NCBI GenBank assembly: GCA_000333235.1 | Contig: CAPN01000015.1 | Location: 17,274 to 81,273, forward strand | Source: Pseudoalteromonas luteoviolacea B = ATCC 29581 | GTDB taxonomy: Bacteria; Pseudomonadota; Gammaproteobacteria; Enterobacterales; Alteromonadaceae | Direction of reading: 5' to 3' | Length of the DNA stretch: 64,000 bases | Shown here: piece by piece, positions 17,386-28,900 of the stretch | Layout: each line of letters begins with the position of its first letter | Numbering within the stretch: position 1 is the first letter of the stretch | Made by a program: the position numbers and the translations under genes | The notes under the pieces: generated by a model | The model's input: the letters and a program-made list of their open reading frames with translations, nothing else | What the model was told of the DNA's origin: nothing | Database searches by the model: none

Positions 17386-20211
17386 ATGAGCGACTACAAA
17401 CATACTTTAAACTTACCGGAAACTGAGTTTCCGATGCGTGGCAATTTGGCGCAACGCGAACCAAAAATGCTTAAAGCTTGGTACGAACAAGATTTATACG
17501 GCCAGATCCGTAGCGCAAAAAAAGGTAAAACGCCGTTTATTCTTCATGACGGCCCTCCGTATGCTAATGGTAATATCCATTTAGGACACGCCGTAAATAA
17601 AATCTTAAAAGATATTATCGTAAAATCGAAGACGCTGTCTGATTTCGATGCGCCCTATGTTCCTGGTTGGGATTGCCATGGTTTACCGATTGAGTTGCAA
17701 GTTGAGAAAAAAGTAGGTAAGCCTGGTGTTAAAGTTTCTGCAGCTGAGTTTCGAGAAGAATGTCGCAAATACGCTGCGAAACAAGTAGAAGGTCAAAAAG
17801 CTGATTTTAAACGTCTTGGTGTGTTCGGTGACTGGGACAACCCTTATCTCACTATGAATTTTGACTTCGAGGCGAATGCAATTCGTGTTCTAGGTCGCAT
17901 TATCAAAAATGGTCACCTTCACAAAGGGGCAAAACCGGTTCACTGGTGTACGGATTGCGGCTCTGCGCTAGCTGAAGCAGAAGTAGAATACCAAGATAAG
18001 CAATCCCCAGCGATAGATGTCCGTTTTACGTTTGTAGATCAAGCTGCGATTGTCTCTGCGTTTGATATGCAAGCGGGACATGAAGGGGCAGGTTTGGTCA
18101 GTACTGCAATTTGGACAACCACACCTTGGACACTTCCTGCAAACCGTGCAGTTGCTGTAAACGCTAATTTAGAATATGCATTAGTGCAAGTGGAAAATGA
18201 AGGCCAGCAACAACGTTTGGTACTAGGCTCAGAGCTAGTTAAAGATGCCATGGATCGCTTTGGTTTTGACCACTATCATGTACTTGGTTATGCAAAAGGC
18301 GCAGCGCTTGAGCATTTGCGCGTTGGACACCCTTTCTATGACTTTGATGTACCGGTTATCTTGGGCGATCACGTAACCACAGATTCGGGTACTGGTATTG
18401 TTCATACGGCGCCTGGCCACGGTCAAGAAGACTTTACAGCCGGTTTAAGCTATGGCTTAGAAGTAGCGAACCCGGTTGGAGCAAATGGTGTTTATTTAGA
18501 AGATACCCCAATTTTTGCTGGCCAACATGTTTTTAAAGCAAACGATAACGTGATCGAATTGCTAAAAGAGAAAGGTGCGTTATTACGTCATAAAGCACTT
18601 AAGCATAGCTACCCGCATTGTTGGCGACACAAAACGCCGATTATTTTCCGTGCTACCCCACAGTGGTTCGTAAGCATGGATCAGGCTGGTCTTCGTCAAA
18701 ACTCACTGTCGGAAATTAAGAAGACTCAGTGGCTGCCAGAGTGGGGGGAAAGCCGCATTGCCAACATGGTTGAAGGACGTCCAGATTGGTGTATTTCACG
18801 CCAACGTACATGGGGTGTTCCAATTGCTTTGTTTGTGCATAAAGACTCTGGTGATTTACATCCAAATACTGAAACGCTCATTGAAGATGTTGCAAAATTA
18901 GTTGAACAACGTGGTATTCAAGCGTGGTATGACTTAGATGCGGTAGACCTAATCGGTGATGATGCTCAAACATATGTAAAAGTTCCAGACACGCTCGATG
19001 TGTGGTTTGATTCTGGTGTAACTCATGCCTGTGTTGTGGATGCGCGTGAAGATCTAACTGGCCCTGCGGATCTCTATCTTGAAGGTTCGGATCAACACCG
19101 TGGTTGGTTTATGTCATCAATGATGACCTCAGTTGCTATCAATGGTCATGCTCCATATAAACAAGTACTTACTCATGGTTTCACCGTGGATGAGAATGGT
19201 CGCAAGATGTCTAAGTCATTGGGCAATGTGATTTCTCCTCAAGATGTGATGAACAAGCTTGGTGCAGACATTTTACGTTTATGGGTTGCCTCTACGGATT
19301 ATACTGCTGAAATGACGGTATCTGATGAGATATTCAAACGTGCAGCGGATCGTTATCGCCGAATTCGTAATACGGGTCGTTATTTACTTGCGAACCTGAG
19401 CGGTTTCAATCCAGAAACAGACATGATCGCGACTGACGAGCTCGTTGAGTTAGATCGTTGGATTTTAGCTCGAGCCGCTGAGTTACAAGTGGAATTAATT
19501 AAGTCTTATGACAATTATAAAACACTCGAAGTCACTCAAAAATTGATGAACTTCTGTACTGGTGAGTTGGGCTCGTTCTATCTTGATGTTATTAAAGACA
19601 GACAGTACACCGCAAAGAAAGACAGTCATGCTCGTCGTTCGTGTCAGACGGCGCTTTATCATATTGCTGAAGCAATGACTCGCTGGATGGCTCCAATCAT
19701 GAGTTTCACAGCACAAGAAATTTGGGAGTTATTGCCAGGTAAGCGTAGTGCTTTTGTGTTTACAGAAACCTGGTACGACGCATTAAACGGCGTGACGGAA
19801 GGCAAATTAAGTAATGATTTCTGGCAAACGGTTCTTTTAGTTCGTGATGAAGTGAACCGAGTACTAGAGAACGAACGTAAAGAAGACAGAATCGGTTCTG
19901 CTCTTGAAGCTGAAGTGACGTTATACACTGGCGGTGAACTTGCAGAGCAACTCGCATCACTCGGAAATGAATTGCGATTTGTACTTCTAACGTCGAAAGC
20001 TCACGTGCAAGTTGTGCAAGGCAAACCGGACAATGCGGTTGGGTCAGAAATTGATGGCTTGTTTATTTCTGCAACGGCGACTGCGGCGAGTAAATGTGAC
20101 CGTTGTTGGCATTATTGTGATGACGTTGGTGCGCATGAAGGTCATGAATCAATTTGTGGTCGTTGTGTAAGCAATGTTGATGGAGAAGGCGAAGTTCGCC
20201 AATTTGCCTAG
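17386..20211 (+). CDS. ileS: isoleucyl-tRNA synthetase
   Basis: A 941-residue class I synthetase charging tRNA-Ile. The HIGH motif appears as HLGH (65-68) after PPYANGN, the KMSKS motif at about residue 607 ([10 protein letters not shown]), and the editing domain motif [14 protein letters not shown] at about 245. A C-terminal zinc site [10 protein letters not shown] ... CGRCVSNV (about 903-930) is complete. Length matches E. coli IleS (938). It is followed 9 bp later by lspA, the conserved arrangement. Confidence 0.98.
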   Translation: MSDYKHTLNLPETEFPMRGNLAQREPKMLKAWYEQDLYGQIRSAKKGKTPFILHDGPPYANGNIHLGHAVNKILKDIIVKSKTLSDFDAPYVPGWDCHGLPIELQVEKKVGKPGVKVSAAEFREECRKYAAKQVEGQKADFKRLGVFGDWDNPYLTMNFDFEANAIRVLGRIIKNGHLHKGAKPVHWCTDCGSALAEAEVEYQDKQSPAIDVRFTFVDQAAIVSAFDMQAGHEGAGLVSTAIWTTTPWTLPANRAVAVNANLEYALVQVENEGQQQRLVLGSELVKDAMDRFGFDHYHVLGYAKGAALEHLRVGHPFYDFDVPVILGDHVTTDSGTGIVHTAPGHGQEDFTAGLSYGLEVANPVGANGVYLEDTPIFAGQHVFKANDNVIELLKEKGALLRHKALKHSYPHCWRHKTPIIFRATPQWFVSMDQAGLRQNSLSEIKKTQWLPEWGESRIANMVEGRPDWCISRQRTWGVPIALFVHKDSGDLHPNTETLIEDVAKLVEQRGIQAWYDLDAVDLIGDDAQTYVKVPDTLDVWFDSGVTHACVVDAREDLTGPADLYLEGSDQHRGWFMSSMMTSVAINGHAPYKQVLTHGFTVDENGRKMSKSLGNVISPQDVMNKLGADILRLWVASTDYTAEMTVSDEIFKRAADRYRRIRNTGRYLLANLSGFNPETDMIATDELVELDRWILARAAELQVELIKSYDNYKTLEVTQKLMNFCTGELGSFYLDVIKDRQYTAKKDSHARRSCQTALYHIAEAMTRWMAPIMSFTAQEIWELLPGKRSAFVFTETWYDALNGVTEGKLSNDFWQTVLLVRDEVNRVLENERKEDRIGSALEAEVTLYTGGELAEQLASLGNELRFVLLTSKAHVQVVQGKPDNAVGSEIDGLFISATATAASKCDRCWHYCDDVGAHEGHESICGRCVSNVDGEGEVRQFA

Positions 20212-20220
20212 GAGTGATGT

Positions 20221-20724
20221 GTGACCAATACGCTAAGTAGTAGAAGCGGGCTGGTTTGGTTATGGCTAAGTTTAGTGCTGATTGCACTAGACTTGGCAAC
20301 CAAGTACGTTGTTATGAATTCAATGGAACTCGGTGAGTCCATAGAGATATTGCCAATTTTCAACTTCACTTATTTACATAATTACGGCGCAGCGTTTAGC
20401 TTTTTAAGTGAGGCAGGTGGTTGGCAACGTTGGTTTTTAAGCGCAATCGCTGTCATCATCAGTGGCATGTTGATCTATTGGTTAAAAAAACTCAAAGCAA
20501 CAGAGTGGCACCTGTGTTTGGCTTACTCATTTGTTCTAGGCGGAGCCATTGGTAATTTAGTTGACCGTTTAGTTCATGGTTATGTTGTCGACTTTTTGCA
20601 TTTTTATTATCAAAATTGGCATTATCCGTCTTTTAACATTGCAGATATGGCCATAGTTGGTGGTGCTGGATTATTGATTTTAGATGCTTTTCGTAGTTCC
20701 GATAAGCAGGAGACAACCCCATGA
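20221..20724 (+). CDS. lspA: lipoprotein signal peptidase
   Basis: A 167-residue inner-membrane aspartyl protease (signal peptidase II) that removes signal peptides from prolipoproteins. Four transmembrane segments are seen. The catalytic aspartates are D124 (YVVDFLHFY) and D142 (FNIADMAI), and the conserved NYGAAFSF segment is at 54-61. The start is GTG with AGGAG six nt upstream. It overlaps fkpB by 4 bp (ATGA), so the two are translationally coupled. Confidence 0.97.
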   Translation: MTNTLSSRSGLVWLWLSLVLIALDLATKYVVMNSMELGESIEILPIFNFTYLHNYGAAFSFLSEAGGWQRWFLSAIAVIISGMLIYWLKKLKATEWHLCLAYSFVLGGAIGNLVDRLVHGYVVDFLHFYYQNWHYPSFNIADMAIVGGAGLLILDAFRSSDKQETTP

Positions 20725-21161
20725 GTGAACTGGTAATTAGTACGAATTCTCAGGTAGTGTTTCATTTTTCTGTGAAGCTATCGGATGGTTCTGCTGCAGA
20801 CTCAACCAAAGTGCATAATAAACCAGCTAAACTGGTTATGGGTGATGGAAGTTTGACAGAGAACTTTGAGAAATGCTTACTTGGTTTAAAGGCAGGTGAC
20901 AGTAAGTCATTTGAATTACAACCGCTAGACGCGTTTGGTATGCCAAATCCAGATAACATTTATTATGTTGAGCGCAGTAAATTTGGCGTAGAAGCAGAGC
21001 CTAAAGTTGGCGCAATCATCGCGTTTACTCAACCAGATGGAACAGAACTTCCTGGAATTGTACGCGATGTTGCAGGTGATTCAGTTACTATTGACTTTAA
21101 CCACCCTCTTGCAGGTCAAGTGGTGACGTTTGAAGTAGATATTCTTGAGGTTAAAAACTGA
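20721..21161 (+). CDS. fkpB: FKBP-type peptidyl-prolyl isomerase, SlpA/FkpB type
   Basis: A 146-residue cytoplasmic proline isomerase and chaperone of the SlyD/SlpA branch. The FKBP fold with an insert-in-flap is visible from [39 protein letters not shown] and [19 protein letters not shown]. It lacks the His-rich tail of SlyD, and its position between lspA and ispH is the standard one for FkpB. It overlaps both neighbours by 1-4 bp. Confidence 0.95.
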   Translation: MSELVISTNSQVVFHFSVKLSDGSAADSTKVHNKPAKLVMGDGSLTENFEKCLLGLKAGDSKSFELQPLDAFGMPNPDNIYYVERSKFGVEAEPKVGAIIAFTQPDGTELPGIVRDVAGDSVTIDFNHPLAGQVVTFEVDILEVKN

Positions 21162-22090
21162 TGGATATATTACTTGCGAATCCTCGCGGTTTTTGTGCAG
21201 GTGTTGATCGTGCTATTAGTATTGTGGAGCGTGCACTCGATATTTTTGAAAAGCCAATTTACGTGCGTCACGAAGTGGTCCACAACAAATATGTTGTAGA
21301 TGGATTAAGATCGAGAGGCGCGGTATTTGTTGAGGAGCTGGATCAAGTGCCGGATGACAGCATAGTCATCTTTAGCGCTCACGGCGTTTCTCAAGCGGTC
21401 CGTACAGAAGCCAAACGCCGTGAACTAAAGGTATTTGACGCTACGTGTCCTCTCGTTACAAAAGTCCATATGGAAGTTACTAGAGCAAGTCGCAAAGGTA
21501 CAGAGTGTGTCTTGATAGGACATCATGGGCATCCTGAGGTGGAAGGCACGATGGGGCAATATGATAATTCCAATGGCGGTATCTATTTGGTAGAAACACC
21601 AGATGACGTCGCCCATTTGAATGTCAAAGATCCAAACAATTTGTTCTATTGCAGCCAAACAACACTCTCTGTAGATGATACATCAGAGGTGATTGATGCC
21701 TTACGTGCTAAATTTCCCAAGATCCATGGCCCACGTAAAGACGATATTTGTTATGCGACGCAAAACCGTCAAGATGCGGTGCGTGATTTGGCGAGTAAAG
21801 TTGAGCTTATTTTAGTCGTTGGCGCAAAAAACAGTTCAAATTCGAATCGCTTGCGAGAATTGGCTGAAAAAATGGGCACTAAAGCGCACTTAATTGACGA
21901 TGCATCGTGTTTACAAGAAAGCTGGTTTGCAAATGTTGATCGGGTAGGGGTGACGGCAGGAGCATCAGCCCCCGAGATTTTGGTGCAAAATGTTATATCA
22001 CGTCTTAAAGAGTTTGGTGGTAAGACGGTCGTTGAAAATCCAGGTGAGCAAGAGAACATTGTTTTTGCTGTGCCGGTAGAGTTGCGTTAA
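21161..22090 (+). CDS. ispH: 4-hydroxy-3-methylbut-2-enyl diphosphate reductase
   Basis: A 309-residue iron-sulfur enzyme making IPP and DMAPP in the last step of the MEP isoprenoid pathway. The three cluster cysteines are C12 ([10 protein letters not shown]), C96 ([11 protein letters not shown]) and the one in [11 protein letters not shown] (about 197). The [13 protein letters not shown] motif and the [10 protein letters not shown] segment bind the substrate. It ends the six-gene run; dxr, the second enzyme of the same pathway, is also in this window. Confidence 0.97.
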   Translation: MDILLANPRGFCAGVDRAISIVERALDIFEKPIYVRHEVVHNKYVVDGLRSRGAVFVEELDQVPDDSIVIFSAHGVSQAVRTEAKRRELKVFDATCPLVTKVHMEVTRASRKGTECVLIGHHGHPEVEGTMGQYDNSNGGIYLVETPDDVAHLNVKDPNNLFYCSQTTLSVDDTSEVIDALRAKFPKIHGPRKDDICYATQNRQDAVRDLASKVELILVVGAKNSSNSNRLRELAEKMGTKAHLIDDASCLQESWFANVDRVGVTAGASAPEILVQNVISRLKEFGGKTVVENPGEQENIVFAVPVELR

Positions 22091-22105
22091 ACCAAGGGGT
22101 AAAAG

Positions 22106-23128
22106 ATGAGCTCAGTCACTAAACTCGAGCTAACACTTTTACCCACACTTTTTAGTCCGCGGGGACTATTAGGTTCACTTGTTTTAGTTCAAATTTGGTG
22201 TTTTACCGTTTCTTTTGCGTCGATCCATAGTCAACCAGTTTGGGTAGCACTCGGCCTAGTTACGCTGTTCTCACAGTTTGTTTTATTATCTTCTTTATTA
22301 CCGCTCTATTTTTTTCGCAAACAATTGTCTCATTTACGTGTCTCAATTCAAGCGACTTGCATTGGACTGTCGGTGGTCTTGCATAGCATAGTAATGAGTG
22401 TTCTTGTCGCGAAATTAGATATACTTAGTCTCGAGATAACGGACCTCTCTACTTTTGTTTTTAAAAATGCGTTTGTCAGTATTTTACTTGTCAGTTTTTT
22501 TCTCTTTGTCTTAGCGATTTATACCGATAACATGAGAAAAATTCAGTCGCTGTCACAGGCTCGCTTTCAATCTCTTCAGGCACGTATGCATCCACATTTT
22601 TTGTTTAATAGTTTAAATGCGGCGGCCGAATTAACTCACGTTGATCCCAATGCAGCTGAAAAGATGCTGATTGATCTGGCAAAGTTAGCTCGCTCGTCAC
22701 TACTGGAACAAAGTGCATCCACTCTCCATGAAGAAGTGGCGTTAGCAAAAGCGTACCTTGATATAGAAAAGTGGCGGTTAGGAAATCGATTGGAAGTGCA
22801 TTGGCAGCTGGATAATGCCCTTCTAGATTTAAAGGTGCCAAGTCTAACATTACAGCCATTATTAGAAAACGCAGTCAAACATGGCATTCAACCTTTGGAA
22901 CAAGGAGGTTGTATCGATGTTTTTGTGCGAGCAATTGGTGTTGGCTTTGAGATCGAAATAAGCAATCCCAAGTCCATGAAAGGGTCTAGTCTGTTTGGCA
23001 GCGGAATCGCGTTAGAAAATTTAAAAAGTCGTCTGGCGTTATTTTACAATCACCATGCGAGTTTGCAGGTCGACTCATCTACAGAAAGATTTCGCGTAAC
23101 GATTGTTGTTAAGCAAAGGATTCGCTGA
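22106..23128 (+). CDS. LytS/AlgZ-type sensor histidine kinase
   Basis: A 340-residue membrane kinase of the His_kinase (PF06580) class. Four hydrophobic segments occupy about residues 20-140 with no clear periplasmic sensor domain. The phospho-accepting His is H164 in MHPHFLFNSLN, and the N box is PLLENAVKHG (about 251-260). The G box GSGIALENLKSRL is near the end. It overlaps the downstream response regulator start by one base (TGATG). In Pseudomonas the equivalent pair, FimS(AlgZ)/AlgR, controls the minor-pilin operon that likewise follows here, so the same role is a sound inference. Confidence 0.92.
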   Translation: MSSVTKLELTLLPTLFSPRGLLGSLVLVQIWCFTVSFASIHSQPVWVALGLVTLFSQFVLLSSLLPLYFFRKQLSHLRVSIQATCIGLSVVLHSIVMSVLVAKLDILSLEITDLSTFVFKNAFVSILLVSFFLFVLAIYTDNMRKIQSLSQARFQSLQARMHPHFLFNSLNAAAELTHVDPNAAEKMLIDLAKLARSSLLEQSASTLHEEVALAKAYLDIEKWRLGNRLEVHWQLDNALLDLKVPSLTLQPLLENAVKHGIQPLEQGGCIDVFVRAIGVGFEIEISNPKSMKGSSLFGSGIALENLKSRLALFYNHHASLQVDSSTERFRVTIVVKQRIR

Positions 23129-23820
23129 TGAATTATGTGATAGTTGATGACGAAATGTTAGCGCGATCGAGATTGAAACGTTTATTAGATGAACTGACTC
23201 AATGGTCGTGCTTAGCAGCATTAGAAAATACCAATCAAGCTTCAGATTTTTTGAATCGCCACGATGTTGATGTGTTATTTCTAGACATCCATATGCCAGG
23301 GGAAAATGGTTTAGAGTTTTCAAGACGGCTTAAAAAACAAAAGCCAAAACTTAAGATAGTGTTTGTCACAGCGTTTGCAGAGTTTGCATTGGAGGCCTTT
23401 GAAGTATTTGCTGCAGGTTATCTTTTAAAACCGATTGAACGGCAAAAGTTGCAAGAACTTACAGAGAAACTTGACTCAGCAAATACGACCGTGAACAAAT
23501 CAATTCAATATCAACAGGGCCTTCGAACTTATCGGTTAGCAGCGCATGAAATATACGCCGCACTTGCAGAAGATAAGCTCACACGTATTTATTTTAAGGA
23601 AGGAAGTGCTTTAATAGAAATGTCACTGAAGACATTACTTTCTGATTACCCAGAGTTATTTATCCAGATCCACCGAAGTAGCATAGTAAACAAAGGGTTA
23701 ATCGAAGCAATAGAACTTCGTAATCATCATCACTATATCTGCATCAAAGGGCTCAATGAGTCGTTACCTATCTCTCGGCGTTGTCTTAGCGACGTCAAAA
23801 ATGCGTTGTCACCGAGTTAA
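23128..23820 (+). CDS. LytTR-family response regulator (AlgR-like)
   Basis: A 230-residue DNA-binding regulator. The receiver domain has D7/D8, phospho-acceptor D53 (LFLDIHMPGENG) and the Lys in GYLLKPIE near 103. The C-terminal LytTR domain spans about 130-228 (IYFKEGSALIEMSLKTLLSDYPELFIQIHRSSIVN, then LPISRR). It is co-transcribed with the kinase. Direct targets likely include the pilV operon starting 155 bp downstream. Confidence 0.92.
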   Translation: MNYVIVDDEMLARSRLKRLLDELTQWSCLAALENTNQASDFLNRHDVDVLFLDIHMPGENGLEFSRRLKKQKPKLKIVFVTAFAEFALEAFEVFAAGYLLKPIERQKLQELTEKLDSANTTVNKSIQYQQGLRTYRLAAHEIYAALAEDKLTRIYFKEGSALIEMSLKTLLSDYPELFIQIHRSSIVNKGLIEAIELRNHHHYICIKGLNESLPISRRCLSDVKNALSPS

Positions 23821-23825
23821 CACGA

Positions 23826-23857
23826 GGCCAAACGCGATGGCCAAACGCGATGGCCAA
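23826..23857 (+). repeat. 13-bp tandem repeat between regulator and pilV
   Basis: GGCCAAACGCGAT occurs twice in tandem (23826-23838, 23839-23851) with a partial third copy (GGCCAAA). It lies just after the regulator stop codon in the only gap before the pilin operon. It could be LytTR binding direct repeats or a simple slippage product. Confidence 0.6.
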
Positions 23858-23975
23858 AGTTTGATCAATTCCTTCGATACCGCTTGTCAGGTATTTCGAC
23901 CGCTTATCAGAATATACTTCCTACTTTTCGTTCTTATTCTTATTCTGTATAGGTCGGAAATTGTCTGAGAAACGC

Positions 23976-24521
23976 ATGAAAAATCACACGGGTTTTACTT
24001 TAATTGAAACACTCATCGCCTTTTTCGTTTTGAGTGTTGGTTTGTTAGGTGCTGTAGCACTGCAAGCCAAAGCTAAACAAGCTAGCTTTGATTCGATGCA
24101 ACGAGCAGCAGCTGTTGCGCTTGCCAATGACATCATGCAACGGATCCGTGTGAATGATTTTACCACCTTGGCTACTCAATATAAGACGACAATAACAAGC
24201 CAAACTGCACTGCAACAGTCTAATACGTGTTTTTCGAATAGTTGTAGTCGAAGTGCGATTGCGAGTATGGATATTGAACAATGGAAATTGGCGATTAGGG
24301 CGCGAGAAAATACGGGATCGCTTGATGGCACGACAGTGTGTATAAACCCGACAAGTGTCGCAAATACCAATAGCAAAGGGTTTAGTATCGAAGTAGTGGT
24401 CACGTGGGAAGCGAAACAAGAAATTACACACACTGACGCGATAAAAAACATTAATTGCGGGACGTATTCATCGAAGCGCCGTGCCGTGGTCATGAATAGC
24501 TTCCTTTTAGCGCGAGGATAA
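23976..24521 (+). CDS. pilV: type IV pilus minor pilin PilV
   Basis: A 181-residue prepilin with the type III signal GFTLIE (cut by PilD after the Gly) and the hydrophobic N-terminal helix TLIAFFVLSVGLLGAVALQAK. The ALANDIMQRIRVND segment is typical of PilV. The upstream TTG at 23961 is a possible but weaker start; ATG 23976 gives a normal short leader. It is the first gene of the minor-pilin operon that primes pilus assembly. Confidence 0.92.
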   Translation: MKNHTGFTLIETLIAFFVLSVGLLGAVALQAKAKQASFDSMQRAAAVALANDIMQRIRVNDFTTLATQYKTTITSQTALQQSNTCFSNSCSRSAIASMDIEQWKLAIRARENTGSLDGTTVCINPTSVANTNSKGFSIEVVVTWEAKQEITHTDAIKNINCGTYSSKRRAVVMNSFLLARG

Positions 24522-24523
24522 AC

Positions 24524-25516
24524 ATGAAAAAGTCTAATGGCTTTACTTTACTTGAAGTAATGATCTCATTGTTTATTGGTGGACTTATATTAGGTGGGGT
24601 AATGCTGACCTATTTAAGTATGAAGGTAACAACTCGTGACACGATGATGATAGGTGAGTTGCAAGAAACAGGTCGTTTGGCACTGACAATCATGCAACGC
24701 GATATAGAACAAATTGGCTTTTGGGGTACTTTTTATGAAACAGGATTCACAGACGATAATTCTACGTCACCCTCTAATCCCTCTGGAGATTGCTCTGGTG
24801 GTTTAAATAATGGGAGTTTCCCTGATACGGAACCGACTAATTTTCGGCCCATTTATGCTCAGTTGGCAACCAGTTCAACGGTATTAAGCTGTGTGACAAA
24901 CGCGAAATCACAAACGGATGCAATCCAACTTAAATTTTTAGAGGGTAATCAATTACTCGTAAAAACAAGTGCATTGTCGAACAAGTATTATTTTATTGCG
25001 GAGTTAGAGAAGGCCGAGTTTATATCAGGTACAAATCTAGTCTCTAAAACAATTAACTCAAATGCCACATTGTGGCCTTATAGTCACCATGTGTACTACA
25101 TTGCGAATGAATCATTAGTCATCAATGGTAAAACAGTGTCAGTGCCTGTGCTACGTCGAAAACGCTTAACGGTCAGTGGTGGAATAACTGACGAAGCGAT
25201 AATGGAAGGGGTAGAGGACTTAAGGCTACTGTTTGGGATTGACACCACGGCAGATGGGCGCGTGAATCAATATCGATCGACAAATGAGATGCGTGATTCG
25301 GATTGGGAAAACGGCAATGCAATACTTACCGTTCAATTGTTTATTCTAGTGAGAAGTTTGGAAGAAGACGCTGATTTGTCTCTAACTAATCAAACATACA
25401 CGCTTGGCCACGATACCAATAAACGTGTCCATACCTTTAGCGATAAATATCGTCGCACTGTATTTAGTACGACCGTGCGACTAAATAATATGGGAGTGAA
25501 CCTATGGAGAATGTAA
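24524..25516 (+). CDS. pilW: type IV pilus minor pilin PilW
   Basis: A 330-residue prepilin with the GFTLLE cleavage motif followed by VMISLFIGGLILGGVMLTYL. The early MMIGELQETGRLALTIMQRDIEQIGFWG segment is typical of PilW. The C-terminal domain has cysteines that could pair. GAGGA precedes the ATG. It starts two bases after the pilV stop and overlaps pilX. Confidence 0.93.
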   Translation: MKKSNGFTLLEVMISLFIGGLILGGVMLTYLSMKVTTRDTMMIGELQETGRLALTIMQRDIEQIGFWGTFYETGFTDDNSTSPSNPSGDCSGGLNNGSFPDTEPTNFRPIYAQLATSSTVLSCVTNAKSQTDAIQLKFLEGNQLLVKTSALSNKYYFIAELEKAEFISGTNLVSKTINSNATLWPYSHHVYYIANESLVINGKTVSVPVLRRKRLTVSGGITDEAIMEGVEDLRLLFGIDTTADGRVNQYRSTNEMRDSDWENGNAILTVQLFILVRSLEEDADLSLTNQTYTLGHDTNKRVHTFSDKYRRTVFSTTVRLNNMGVNLWRM

Positions 25517-25977
25517 TGCATAGGCAGCAAGGTGTTGTATTAATTATGGCCATGGTCATGATAGTTGCTGTTACGACCGTCGCTGTGACGTTAATGAGTA
25601 CGAGCAGTTTAGATTTGAAAATTACTAATGCTGCACAAGAGCGTGAAATGGCAGAAAACGAATTATTCGGAGAAGTACAAAAAATTATTGCTGAGCAGTC
25701 GGCTAAAAAAGGCCAAAGCTATTTTATGAAGTCCACCCAACAAATGACCAATGGCAAAATCGAATTTACGAGTGGCGATACGTCTAATGTATTGACGAAT
25801 TTTAATAATGGGCAATTAGCGCTGAAATGCCCAAGACAGTTTAGTTTCACAGAAGGTGTAGTATGCAATATGACTCAGTTAGAAACTACCGTGGAGTATG
25901 GTACTAAGAGTAAGCATAGGGTTACTGTTGTGGCAGGGATTTCACAAGAAATGTTAAACGCATCAGAGGTGAACTAA
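25516..25977 (+). CDS. pilX: type IV pilus minor pilin PilX
   Basis: A 153-residue prepilin-like protein: a short leader, then QQGVVLIMAMVMIVAVTTVAVTLM. Position +5 after the Gly is not Glu (VVLIM), as in PilX/GspK-like minor pilins at the pilus tip. I chose the ATG at 25516, which overlaps the pilW stop as TAATG with GGAG 8 nt upstream; the ATG at 25504 would add four residues. It is followed by pilY1 after one base. Confidence 0.88.
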   Translation: MHRQQGVVLIMAMVMIVAVTTVAVTLMSTSSLDLKITNAAQEREMAENELFGEVQKIIAEQSAKKGQSYFMKSTQQMTNGKIEFTSGDTSNVLTNFNNGQLALKCPRQFSFTEGVVCNMTQLETTVEYGTKSKHRVTVVAGISQEMLNASEVN

Positions 25978-25978
25978 G

Positions 25979-28900
25979 ATGTTGAAAAAAATTATGGCAG
26001 TGGGTTTAGGTGTGCTTGCCTCGATAGCGCCTGCTAGGGCTGAAGACATTGAACTCTATGTAACACACAATTCAACTACCAAAGAACGTCCCCGTGTCAT
26101 GGTGTTATTTGATACTTCTGGAAGTATGGCTTGGGACGTAAACGATGGTTCTCGTTGCTATGAACGTAAAAAGAAAAATGAATATCAATCTGTCGATTGC
26201 TTTGATAGCTCTTTAACTAATACTAAGTGCTATAAGTACAGTAGTTGGTATGGATATTATGAAGCGAATTGCGGGCCAAGTCGCTTGTCTGTTGCTCAAA
26301 GTGCTATGACGAAACTCATCCAAGAAAACGCCGATATTGATTTTGGGTTGATGCGTTTATACAGTGATGATGGGGGGTACATTCTTAATGGGCTAGGGGC
26401 AAGCCAATCTAGCTTGCTATCACAAATTTCAAATCTACCAGCAAGTGGTTCTACGCCGATTGCCGAAACGCTTTGGGAAGCCTATCTCTATATGACGGGC
26501 AAAAACGTTTATTATGGTGCATATCATAGTAATAGAGATAAATCAGTCGAGAATGGCAATAGCTATATCTCGCCCTTTTCAAATACCACACTTACCCGCT
26601 GTGACAATTCGGTAAATATGATTTTAATGACGGATGGTGATCCCACAGGTGATAGTAATCAAAACTACAATATTTACTATACACATTACGACCTGTTCGG
26701 CACGTATCCAAGCCCAACTTCTGGGAGCTATTTAAATTCATTAGCGAAGATTTTGTATGGTTCTTCAGAACAAGTTGTTGACTTGTATCCAAGTACTCCT
26801 AATACAAAAGATTTCTCGCGTGTCTACACAATTGGTTTTGGTACAGGGATGTCGAATGATGGCATGAAATTGTTGGAGAAAACCGCGCAAGACGGCGGTG
26901 GGCAATATCTGCACGCCAATACAGCACAAGAACTCGTGAGTGCGTTAGAAAAGCAAATTAATAATATTAGAGAAGTAAACGATAGCTTTTCTTCCCCGGC
27001 GGTGGCAGTGAGTAGTACCGATCAAACACAAAGTCGGGACTCGCTCTATTTTACAATGTTTTACCCTGAAACGCATGCACGTTGGCGTGGTAACATGAAA
27101 AAGCTCAAAGTGAGTGGGGCTAAAATTGTTGATCAGAGCGGGAAACAAGCATTAAATGAATTGGGTTTAATTGATAAAGACGCCACAACGTACTGGTCTA
27201 CGCCATCGTCTAAAGATGGTAACCAAGTTCACCAGGGAGGCATTGCACAAGTATTGGCGAACCAAACGACTCGCACTGTTTATTCAAATTACAATGGTTC
27301 AAGTCTAAAAAGCTTTGACTATACTACAGCGTTAAATTCATATGGTTCAACGACCAATTTAGCGTCTGCATTTAATGCCAATGCTGCCGATGTAGCAAAA
27401 ATTATCAACTGGGCACAAGGTATTGATGTCAATGACGAAGATGGTGACAACAGTGTAGTTGATAGGCGCAGTGATATCTTCGGCGATCCACTCCATTCAA
27501 AGCCAGTTACGATTGATTATGGTAACAACGATGTTCGAGTTGTCGTAGGGACAAACGCTGGATTTATTCACATGTTTAAAGATAGCGACACATCCGCATC
27601 AGAAACATGGGCGTTTATTCCAGGGGAATTACTGCCAATAATCAAACCAACCATGTTAAAAGAAGCGAACAAAAAATACTATGGGATGGATGGTCCTCTT
27701 AGTGTTCACTTTGATGACAAAAACCGCAACGGTATCGTTGAATCTGGCGATTCGGTAATTTTGATTGCTGGCATGCGACGCGGTGGACGAAGTTATTACG
27801 CCCTCGATGTCACTTCGCCAAACCAACCTGTGTTGAAATGGGTTATAAAAGGCGGATCTGGTGATTTTCAGGAGTTGGCGCAATCTTGGTCTAAACCTTT
27901 ACCGACTTATATTAAGAAGTCTGGTACGACCCCTGTGGTTATTTTCGCGGCAGGTTATGATACGAATAAAGATGCAGTAACAAAATCAGTAGATACTAAA
28001 GGCCGAGGTATTTATATTGTGGAGGCATTAACAGGCAAATTAGTATGGGCCTTGACTCCAGCTTCAGGCTTTAAAGGTAAGCACAGTATGCCTGCTGATT
28101 TGTCATTACTGGATTCGGATTACGATGGATTTACAGACCGTATTTATGCTTCTGACGTAGGAGGAGGTGTATGGAGAATCGATTTACCCGGAACAAATCC
28201 TAACGATTCAACGACACCGTGGACACATTTTCAATTAGCTAGTTTGGCTGGTAGCACTTCAGCGGAAGACCGAAAGTTTTTCTATAAGCCGATGATAGCA
28301 AGAACACTCTTTAGTAAAGTGACTAATAAATCCGTCGATGGCAAAGTAATTAAAACACGTCGTGATACACCTTATGAAGCCATTCTTTTAGGCTCAGGTA
28401 ACCGATCACATCCAAATTGGACATCGACCAGCGACTATTTGTTCGTTATTCGAGATGAAAATACGATTACACAATCCTTTACCACCAATGCGCCTCAAAC
28501 CGTTGTGTTATCCGATCTAATGGATATGAACAGTGATCCCTTTAAGCAAGTTTTAAATAATTATGAAGACTTTGTTGAAGTTGAAGCAGATCTCGGTGGG
28601 TTTAAAGGATGGAAATACAAATTAAGTACCGGAGAAAAGTCGTTAGCAGCACCTTCTGTAGCAGGCGGTATTGCTTATTTTACCTCGTTCACACCCGCTG
28701 ACTTAACGTCTAATCAGTGTTCTTTGTCCGGTGGTAAGGGTCAGCTTTATGCATTCCATTTACATTATGGTACGCAAGTTTATGAGCAGCTGAAATACGA
28801 TACGAGTTATGATGTGCCAGATACACCCAAACTTTATTTTGGTTGTGAAGGCGGCACAGAAACCGAAGCTTGTACTAACACAGTGCGTATGGTGGGCCCT

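Noticed and set aside
23756..23968. A 70-codon frame bridging the LytTR regulator and pilV
   Set aside because: It overlaps the end of the regulator in another frame and covers the tandem repeats; the composition does not look coding.
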